A stretch of DNA of 11,812 nt from an uncultured Sphingomonadaceae bacterium (GTDB taxonomy: Bacteria > Pseudomonadota > Alphaproteobacteria > Sphingomonadales > Sphingomonadaceae): contig CALKXX010000118.1 of NCBI GenBank assembly GCA_938003725.1, positions 1-11,812 of the forward strand, in the 5' to 3' direction. The translations under genes and the position numbers were made by a program. Numbering within the stretch: position 1 is the stretch's first letter; every line of letters begins with the position of its first letter. Below, piece after piece: positions 6,848 through 11,812 of this stretch. The notes beneath the pieces were generated by a model. That model made no database searches, was not told the origin of the DNA, and worked only from the letters and a program-made list of their open reading frames with translations.

Positions 6848-8275
6848 ATGGTTACCCAATATCAGAATTTGATCAACGGAGAAATGGTGAGCACATCGGA
6901 TATGCTCGACGTTGTAAATCCCGCCAATGAAGAAGTCATTGGCCAGGTACCTTCCTGCGGCGAAGCGGAGCTAAACAGCGCAGTGGCGGCTGCGCGCGCT
7001 GCGTTTCCGGCTTGGAGCAAGAAACCGATTGATGAACGCCGCGCGGTGGTTCAGAAAATCTCGGCAATCATTGGCGAGAATACCGACGAGCTATTCCGTT
7101 TGCTGACCGCTGAGCAGGGCAAGCCCCATGCACAGGCACAGGGCGAAATCTTCGGTGCCGCGGCTATGTCGGGAGCCCAAGCGACACTCGACATGGACGA
7201 TGAGATTAACGAAGATACTGACGAGCGTTTTAGCCGTACGCGCCGCGTTCCGGTTGGTGTTGTCGGCGGTATTGTTCCGTGGAATTTCCCAGTCATGATG
7301 GCGGTGCAGAAAATCGCACCTGCATTGCTTTCAGGTTGTACAATCGTTTTGAAACCGTCGCCGTTTACGCCGCTGACGACGCTGCGTTTGGCCGAGTTGA
7401 TTAAAGATGCTGCACCCGCCGGTGTAGTCAATATCATTACCGGCGAAGATAGCCTTGGCCCGCTTATTACGGCGCACCCGGATATCGATAAAATCACGTT
7501 CACGGGTTCCACCGCAACCGGTAAGAAAATTATGGAAGGCGCCTCCAAAGATCTGAAACGGATCACGCTTGAACTGGGCGGCAATGACGCCTCAATCGTC
7601 TTGCCGGACGCGAATGTTGAGAAGGTGGCCGAACAGCTATTCTGGTCCAGCTTTACCAATGCCGGGCAAATATGCGTTGCTGCAAAGCGTATCTATATCC
7701 ACGAAGATATTTACGACGAGCTTAGCGCCGCGATTGCTGAATATGCCAAAAATGTCACCGTCGGTGATGGCGCACAGCAAGGTACAGCCGTTGGCCCGAT
7801 CCAGAATAAGAAGCAATATGACCGGGTGATTGAACTCGTTCAGGATGCGAAAGACAATGGCTATAACTTCCTGGTGGGCGGCGATCATGATCCTGATATT
7901 CCGGGTTATTACATGCCAATCACAATCCTTGATAACCCGCCGGAGGACGCCCGAATTGTGGCGGAAGAGCAATTTGGTCCGGTGATGCCGCTGATGAAGT
8001 TCAGCACCGAGGACGAAGCGATCAGCCGCGCCAATGCCAGTGAATATGGTTTGGCCGGTGCGGTATGGACCGCTGATCCTGACAAGGGCGTGGAAATTGC
8101 GGAGCAATTGGAAACCGGTACGGTTTGGGTGAATGAATTTCTTCACCTGTCGCCTTTCGCCCCCTTTGGCGGACATAAGCAATCCGGTTTTGGTGCGGAA
8201 TATGGCAAAGAAGGCCTGCTGGAATTCACCTATCCACAAGTGATTACGGTGAAGAAAGATAATGTTCCTGCGTAG
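6848..8275 (+). CDS. NAD(P)-dependent aldehyde dehydrogenase
   Basis: This 475-residue ALDH-superfamily enzyme oxidises an aldehyde to the carboxylic acid through a thiohemiacetal. Visible hallmarks are VPWNFPVMM at 143-151 (substrate/cofactor region), FTGSTATGK at 218-226 (nucleotide-binding loop), the general base Glu242 in LELGGND, and the nucleophile Cys276 in NAGQICVAAKR. Length is standard and all catalytic residues are present. The start has a strong ribosome site, GGAGAG at 6837-6842, six bases before the ATG. It follows the P450 gene by 84 bases, a gap holding a hairpin but no clear terminator, so it probably belongs to the same transcript, though a separate promoter is possible. A good intrinsic terminator follows. 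In the cluster it fits oxidation of the aldehyde derived from the P450 alcohol product to the acid used by the synthetase. An alcohol dehydrogenase for the step between is not seen here. Confidence 0.94.
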   Translation: MVTQYQNLINGEMVSTSDMLDVVNPANEEVIGQVPSCGEAELNSAVAAARAAFPAWSKKPIDERRAVVQKISAIIGENTDELFRLLTAEQGKPHAQAQGEIFGAAAMSGAQATLDMDDEINEDTDERFSRTRRVPVGVVGGIVPWNFPVMMAVQKIAPALLSGCTIVLKPSPFTPLTTLRLAELIKDAAPAGVVNIITGEDSLGPLITAHPDIDKITFTGSTATGKKIMEGASKDLKRITLELGGNDASIVLPDANVEKVAEQLFWSSFTNAGQICVAAKRIYIHEDIYDELSAAIAEYAKNVTVGDGAQQGTAVGPIQNKKQYDRVIELVQDAKDNGYNFLVGGDHDPDIPGYYMPITILDNPPEDARIVAEEQFGPVMPLMKFSTEDEAISRANASEYGLAGAVWTADPDKGVEIAEQLETGTVWVNEFLHLSPFAPFGGHKQSGFGAEYGKEGLLEFTYPQVITVKKDNVPA

Positions 8276-8299
8276 CTACGCGGTTCGGTAATTTGGATG

Positions 8300-8333
8300 A
8301 GCCGGCGATCACATTTGTGATGGTCGGCTTTTT
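8300..8333 (+). terminator. Rho-independent terminator after the aldehyde dehydrogenase gene
   Basis: AGCCGGCGATCAC (8300-8312) pairs with GTGATGGTCGGCT (8317-8329), giving a 13-position stem with one wobble and one mismatch and an ATTT loop, followed by a run of five T. It lies 24 bases after the aldehyde dehydrogenase stop and ends the first catabolic transcript. Confidence 0.85.
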
Positions 8334-8348
8334 CATTTGTCCGCGCCA

Positions 8349-8377
8349 TTGACCTTGGTGCAAGGGCGGTTTAACCG
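8349..8377 (+). promoter_or_regulatory. Candidate promoter for the thiolase unit
   Basis: TTGACC at 8349-8354 is a good sigma-70-type -35 element. At 15-17 bases downstream the only -10-like sequence is TTTAAC/TAACCG (8370-8377), a weak match lying inside the palindromic operator, so a bound repressor would block it. It sits between the terminator at 8300-8333 and the thiolase gene, where a promoter is needed. Confidence 0.4.
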
Positions 8378-8387
8378 TTCAGTTAAA
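8370..8387. promoter_or_regulatory. Candidate palindromic operator, copy 2
   Basis: The site reads TTTAACCGTTCAGTTAAA. The half-sites TTTAAC and GTTAAA are perfect inverted repeats around a 6-base centre, and 14 of 18 positions are symmetric. It differs from copy 1 (3853-3870) at one base. It overlaps the likely -10 region and lies 34 bases before the thiolase ATG. GTTAAATTAAC (8382-8392) forms an overlapping second small palindrome, which might extend the site. Confidence 0.7.
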
Positions 8388-8409
8388 TTAACGATTCTGA
8401 AAAGATATG

Positions 8410-8414
8410 AGGAG
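8410..8414 (+). promoter_or_regulatory. Ribosome binding site deciding the thiolase start
   Basis: AGGAG lies seven bases before ATG 8422. An in-frame ATG at 8407 overlaps the region of this site and would add only MRSRN, so 8422 is the better start. Confidence 0.75.
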
Positions 8415-8421
8415 CAGGAAT

Positions 8422-9594
8422 ATGGCAGAAGCCTATATTGTAGATGCGGTCCGTACCGCTGGAGGCCGCCGCGGTGGTCGGTTGGCTGGTGTCCATGCAG
8501 TCGATCTGGGCGCAGCGGTTTACGATGCGATTGCAGACCGGAACGATTTTGACACCGGTGCTATTGAAGACGTCATCACCGGCTGCGTGAGCCAGGCCGG
8601 GGAGCAAGCCAATGATGTCGGCCGAAACGCCGTCCTCGCCTCAAACCTGCCCGACTCGATCCCGGCCGTGACGATTGACCGCCAGTGCGGGTCGTCGCAA
8701 CAGTCCATCCAGTTCGCTGCGCAGGGCATCATGTCCGGCACGCAGGATCTCGTCCTCGCCAGCGGTATCGAGAGCATGACGCGGGTACCGATGGGATCAA
8801 CATCTAAACTCTACAAGGATGCCGGCCTGGGCCTCTACAAGTCCGACCGGTTGGAAGAAAAATATCCGAAAGTCTATTTCAGCCAGTTCATGGGCGCAGA
8901 AATGGTCGCCAAGAAACATGGCCTCACCAAGGAACAACTCGACGAATATAGTTATGAAAGCCATAGGCGAGCCGCCGAAGCGACAGGGCGCGGCGCGTTT
9001 GACAATGAAATTGTCGGTATCAAGGTTGAAACGCCGGAAGGCAGTGAGATGCACATGCGTGACGAGGGCATTCGCTTTGATGCGTCGCTCGAAGGGATGG
9101 CTGCCTTGGACCCGTTGCAGGAAGGCGGTATCATTTCCGCTGCAAACGCCAGCCAGATTTGTGATGGCGCATCAGCCGTACTGGTCGCCAGTGAGCAGGC
9201 GGTCAAGGATCATGGGTTCAAACCACGGGCGCGAATCGTCAATTTGACGGTAACGGCGGGCGATCCGGTAATCATGCTGGAGGAGCCGCTCTTCGCTACC
9301 GATCGCGCGCTGCAACGTGCCGGCATGAAAATGGACGATATTGATCTGTACGAAGTGAATGAAGCTTTTGCCCCTGTGCCACTCGCATGGCTGAAACATA
9401 CCGGTGCGGATCACAGCAAGATCAATGTGAACGGCGGCGCGATTGCGCTAGGCCATCCGCTTGGCGCTTCGGGCACAAAACTGATGGCAACGCTGGTCAA
9501 CGCGATGGAAAACAAGGGCGCGAAATACGGCCTGCAAACCATGTGTGAAGGCGGCGGCCAAGCGAATGTCACCATTATTGAACGTTTGAACTAA
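8422..9594 (+). CDS. Acetyl-CoA acyltransferase (thiolase)
   Basis: This 390-residue thiolase cleaves a 3-ketoacyl-CoA with CoA to acetyl-CoA (or propionyl-CoA) and a shortened acyl-CoA. The catalytic set is complete: nucleophile Cys89 in DRQCGSSQQS, the NEAFA motif at 313-317, His345 in GGAIALGHPLGASG, and the acid/base Cys375 in CEGGGQANV. The N-terminus (EAYIVDAVRTAGGRRGG) is typical of degradative thiolases. The start at 8422 is fixed by AGGAG. The gene has its own upstream region with a terminator, a -35-like box and the palindromic operator, so it begins a second transcription unit. The short-chain dehydrogenase gene follows after 15 bases. It would carry out the last step of side-chain or ring-fragment beta-oxidation. 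It resembles FadA5-type steroid thiolases in general layout, but a branched- or medium-chain substrate is equally possible. Confidence 0.93.
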   Translation: MAEAYIVDAVRTAGGRRGGRLAGVHAVDLGAAVYDAIADRNDFDTGAIEDVITGCVSQAGEQANDVGRNAVLASNLPDSIPAVTIDRQCGSSQQSIQFAAQGIMSGTQDLVLASGIESMTRVPMGSTSKLYKDAGLGLYKSDRLEEKYPKVYFSQFMGAEMVAKKHGLTKEQLDEYSYESHRRAAEATGRGAFDNEIVGIKVETPEGSEMHMRDEGIRFDASLEGMAALDPLQEGGIISAANASQICDGASAVLVASEQAVKDHGFKPRARIVNLTVTAGDPVIMLEEPLFATDRALQRAGMKMDDIDLYEVNEAFAPVPLAWLKHTGADHSKINVNGGAIALGHPLGASGTKLMATLVNAMENKGAKYGLQTMCEGGGQANVTIIERLN

Positions 9595-9609
9595 AAGAAA
9601 GAAACCACA

Positions 9610-10392
9610 ATGGAACTCAACAATAACATTTCAGCCGTCATCACCGGCGGTGCCTCTGGCCTTGGTGCCGCAACTGCAAGACGTCTTGCTGAAAAAGGTG
9701 TGAAAGTCGCCTTGTTCGATCTGAACGAAGAAAAAGGCGAAGCATTGGCCAGCGAACTGGGCGGTGTATTCTGCAAGACCAACGTCACCGAAGAAGAAAG
9801 CGTTGATGCGGCGTTTGAAAAAGCCCGCGCCGCCGTTGGCCAAGAGCGCATCCTGGTCAATTGTGCAGGTATTGGTAACGCGATTAAAACCGCCAGCCGC
9901 TCAAAAGAAGATGGATCAATCAAACATTTCCCGCTTGATGCATTCAAGTTCGTTATCGAAGTCAACCTGATCGGTACATTCCGGTGCATCGCCAAATCGG
10001 CGGCAGGTATGTTGACGCTTGACCCATTCGCAGATGGCGATCGCGGCGCGATGGTCAATACGGCTTCTGTTGCGGCGGAAGATGGCCAGATCGGCCAAGC
10101 GGCTTATTCGGCTTCAAAAGGCGGCGTGGTCGGCATGACTTTGCCAATCGCGCGTGACCTTTCCCGTGAAGGGATCAGAGTAAACACGATCCTGCCGGGT
10201 ATTTTTGACACACCTCTCTTGGCCGGTGCGCCGCAACCGGTGCGCGATGCGCTGGGCGCCATGGTGCCGCATCCGCCGCGTCTTGGTGTTCCGGATGAAT
10301 ATGCAAAGCTTGCAATGTGCATGATCGAAACGGGGTATTTCAATGGCGAAGATGTTCGCCTCGACGGCGGTATTCGGATGGCACCGCGCTAA
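9610..10392 (+). CDS. Short-chain dehydrogenase (3-hydroxyacyl-CoA dehydrogenase type 2-like)
   Basis: This 260-residue classical SDR has a Rossmann fold with TGGASGLG at 12-19 (cofactor loop), Asp37 at the end of beta2 (VALFDL; favours NAD over NADP), NCAG at 84-87, and the catalytic Ser153, Tyr166 and Lys170 (YSASK). The stretch from TASVAAEDGQIGQAAYSASK through ILPGIFDTPLL resembles the HSD10/type 2 3-hydroxyacyl-CoA dehydrogenases. It therefore probably oxidises a 3-hydroxyacyl-CoA to the 3-keto form used by the thiolase encoded just upstream. The gap from the thiolase stop is 15 bases, and the ribosome site is a weak AAGAAAG. An intrinsic terminator follows 15 bases after the stop. SDR identity is certain; the acyl-CoA substrate is inferred from neighbours and from the HSD10-like motifs, and a different alcohol substrate cannot be excluded. 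Confidence 0.9.
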   Translation: MELNNNISAVITGGASGLGAATARRLAEKGVKVALFDLNEEKGEALASELGGVFCKTNVTEEESVDAAFEKARAAVGQERILVNCAGIGNAIKTASRSKEDGSIKHFPLDAFKFVIEVNLIGTFRCIAKSAAGMLTLDPFADGDRGAMVNTASVAAEDGQIGQAAYSASKGGVVGMTLPIARDLSREGIRVNTILPGIFDTPLLAGAPQPVRDALGAMVPHPPRLGVPDEYAKLAMCMIETGYFNGEDVRLDGGIRMAPR

Positions 10393-10407
10393 ACAACTAA
10401 TCGAACA

Positions 10408-10436
10408 AGGGCTGCGTGAAAATCGCGGCCCTTTTT
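10408..10436 (+). terminator. Rho-independent terminator between SDR and crotonase genes
   Basis: AGGGCTGCG (10408-10416) pairs with CGCGGCCCT (10424-10432) over nine positions with one T-G wobble and a 7-base loop, followed by five T. It ends 19 bases before the crotonase ATG, leaving no room for a full promoter in between. Confidence 0.8.
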
Positions 10437-10445
10437 GTATCCAAT

Positions 10446-10451
10446 GGAGAG
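10446..10451 (+). promoter_or_regulatory. Ribosome binding site deciding the crotonase start
   Basis: GGAGAG lies four bases before ATG 10456. A TTG at 10435 and an ATG at 10444 are in frame upstream, but they fall in the terminator T-run or overlap this site. Confidence 0.6.
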
Positions 10452-10455
10452 ACCG

Positions 10456-11328
10456 ATGACCGACTATACCCAAATCCTCTACGATGTTGCGGATGGCATA
10501 GCGACGATCACAATAAACCGTCCGCAGAAGATGAATGCTTTTACCGGCACGATGATCAAGGAAATGTCCGATGCTTTTGACCGCATCGATGCCGATGATA
10601 AAGTGCGGGCAGTCGTCGTTACGGGTGCGGGCGATCGCGCTTTTTGTGCAGGCGCCGACCTTACTCCCGAAGACGGGAAAACGCCTTTTGCCAGCGAAGA
10701 CCCGGTTGATGACTATTCCGATCCCCGCGTCCGTGATGGTGGCGGGCTTCTCATTCTGCGTATCTACCAATGTCTTAAACCGGTTATCGGTGCGATTAAC
10801 GGTGTTGCAGTTGGGGTCGGCGCGACCATGTTGTTGCCGATGGATATGCGCCTAGCCAGTGAGACGGCGCGCTTTGGATATGTATTTGCGCGGCGCGGGA
10901 TTGCGCCCGATGGCGCGGCTGCTTGGTTCCTGCCCAATGTCGTTGGCCGTGCTCAGGCACTGGAATGGTGCATGACCGGACGCGTGTTTGATGCACAAGA
11001 GGCGTTGGACGGCGGCTTGGTTCGCTCGCTGCACAAGCCAGAGGATTTGCTGCCCGCGGCCTATGAATTGGCGCGCGAAATTGCCGACAATACTGCCCCG
11101 GTGTCTGTTGCTGTTACCCGGCAGATGCTCTGGCAACTGCCCGCCGCCGATCACCCGATGGAAGCGCACAAGGTTGATAGCCGGATCATCTACAACCGGG
11201 CCAAATCCGCCGATGCCAAAGAAGGCGTCGCCAGCTTTCTCGAAAAACGACCTCCCGTATATCCGGACAAAGTGTCTACCGATTTGCCAGATACCTTTCC
11301 TTGGTGGGAGGAACCTGTTTATAAGTGA
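10456..11328 (+). CDS. Enoyl-CoA hydratase/isomerase (crotonase) family protein
   Basis: This 290-residue crotonase-fold protein acts on CoA thioesters. The two oxyanion-hole segments are visible: FCAGADL at 63-69 and NGVAVGVGAT at 115-124. Aligned by eye with rat enoyl-CoA hydratase, the position of Glu144 is Thr124 and that of Glu164 is Phe144, so neither standard hydratase glutamate is present. Asp152 in GIAPDGAAAWFLP lies where related proteins often carry Glu (GIxPE), and it is the best candidate acid/base. The protein may thus be an isomerase, hydrolase or an atypical hydratase rather than a plain hydratase. The start at 10456 is chosen from GGAGAG at 10446-10451. The gene follows an intrinsic terminator by 19 bases and precedes the TetR gene by 24 bases, so it is probably co-transcribed with the regulator. 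The C-terminal tail (LPDTFPWWEEPVYK) is typical of this subfamily. Confidence 0.9.
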   Translation: MTDYTQILYDVADGIATITINRPQKMNAFTGTMIKEMSDAFDRIDADDKVRAVVVTGAGDRAFCAGADLTPEDGKTPFASEDPVDDYSDPRVRDGGGLLILRIYQCLKPVIGAINGVAVGVGATMLLPMDMRLASETARFGYVFARRGIAPDGAAAWFLPNVVGRAQALEWCMTGRVFDAQEALDGGLVRSLHKPEDLLPAAYELAREIADNTAPVSVAVTRQMLWQLPAADHPMEAHKVDSRIIYNRAKSADAKEGVASFLEKRPPVYPDKVSTDLPDTFPWWEEPVYK

Positions 11329-11352
11329 CCGACAAGTATTTGGGGGAGTGGA

Positions 11353-11812
11353 ATGAGCGTCGAGAAACTGGCGACAAAGGACAATGAAGAAGGCGCCCGT
11401 GCAAAGCTGATCGAAACGGCCAGCAAGATCATGCGCGAAGGCGATATTATCGATATTTCGTTTAGCGAATTGTCGGTACGGTCGGGCCTGAACAGCGCCT
11501 TGGTCAAATATTATTTCGGCAACAAGGATGGCCTGATGGAGGCGATTCTTGAGCGCGATATGGACAATATCCTTGCGCAGATCGGCTTGTTGATTGAGAA
11601 GGAATGGCCGCCTGAAGACAAGCTGCGCCATCATATCGGCGCGGTCATCAACACATATTATGAATTTCCCTATCTCAACCGATTGACGATGCGATTGATC
11701 AGGGATTTGCCGCCGGAGGGCGCGCGGGCGATTGCCGACAAATATCTGAAACCGCTGTCGGAGGCGTATAATATATTTGTTGGCGAGGGTATTAAGTCGG
11801 GCGTTTTCCGGG
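11353..11812 (+). CDS. TetR-family transcriptional regulator (3' end outside window)
   Basis: The frame from ATG 11353 is open to the right edge, giving 153 codons of what is normally a protein of about 190-220 residues. A GGGGGAG ribosome site at 11342-11348 lies four bases before it. The N-terminus has the TetR helix-turn-helix: ARAKLIETASKIMREG (helix 1), then SFSELSVRSGLNSALVKYYF (about 37-55), followed by GNKDGLMEAIL, the conserved start of helix 4. The C-terminal ligand domain begins near residue 70 and includes RLTMRLIRDLPPEGARA. TetR proteins bind short palindromes as dimers and usually release them on binding a pathway metabolite. It lies 24 bases after the crotonase gene on the same strand, so it is likely the local regulator and the best candidate binder of the palindromes at 3853-3870 and 8370-8387. 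That link is inference; no palindrome is seen directly before its own start. Confidence 0.9.
   Translation, partial: MSVEKLATKDNEEGARAKLIETASKIMREGDIIDISFSELSVRSGLNSALVKYYFGNKDGLMEAILERDMDNILAQIGLLIEKEWPPEDKLRHHIGAVINTYYEFPYLNRLTMRLIRDLPPEGARAIADKYLKPLSEAYNIFVGEGIKSGVFR

Noticed and set aside
7051..7659. 202-residue - strand open frame inside the aldehyde dehydrogenase gene
   Set aside because: Antisense shadow of a gene with complete catalytic motifs; Ser-rich product without domains.
10852..11634. 260-residue open frame on the - strand across the crotonase and TetR genes
   Set aside because: It is antisense to two genes with clear family motifs, has no recognisable domain, and spans their junction.
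1..11812. tRNA, rRNA, CRISPR array, insertion sequence or integrase
   Set aside because: No cloverleaf-like segment, regular short repeats, transposase motifs or terminal inverted repeats were seen, even near the composition break at 1665/1670.

Overview
The window looks like a chromosomal segment of a sphingomonad-type alphaproteobacterium. This is inferred from protein style, from GATATT/GCCGG-rich moderately high-GC coding sequence, and from AGGAG-type ribosome sites; no rRNA or marker gene is present to prove it. It holds ten protein-coding genes (two cut by the window edges), no RNA gene, no insertion sequence and no CRISPR array.

Left block (1-3088, + strand). The 3' part of a gene for a TPR-repeat protein overlaps by four bases a gene for an unrecognised 244-residue protein. 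Both are clearly AT-richer than the rest. A GTG-started gene follows four bases later and is much more GC-rich. It encodes a TPR protein whose middle resembles a SLOG-type Rossmann nucleotide-sensor domain and whose C-terminus looks like a shortened class III cyclase domain. The composition switches almost exactly at the junction at 1665/1670. These genes look like signalling or conflict genes, but their function is not established.

Middle (3108-3932). A Crp/Fnr-type regulator gene lies on the - strand, convergent with the TPR/SLOG gene and divergent from the catabolic cluster.

Right block (3933-11812, + strand). This is a catabolic cluster: acyl-CoA synthetase, CYP108-like cytochrome P450, aldehyde dehydrogenase, [terminator], thiolase, short-chain dehydrogenase, [terminator], crotonase-family protein, and a TetR-family regulator truncated at the right edge. 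A coherent reading is P450 hydroxylation of a methyl group on a terpenoid or similar alicyclic compound, oxidation to the acid, activation to a CoA ester, and beta-oxidation-type shortening. An acyl-CoA dehydrogenase, an alcohol dehydrogenase and the P450 redox partners are not in the window.

The most informative regulatory signal is an 18-bp imperfect palindrome found twice with one base difference. One copy (3853-3870) precedes the synthetase gene and the other (8370-8387) precedes the thiolase gene. It is a strong candidate operator for a local regulator, most simply the TetR protein at the right end. Intrinsic terminators at 8300-8333 and 10408-10436 divide the cluster into transcription units. 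The second lies only 19 bases before the crotonase start, so that gene probably depends on read-through or on a promoter inside the preceding gene.
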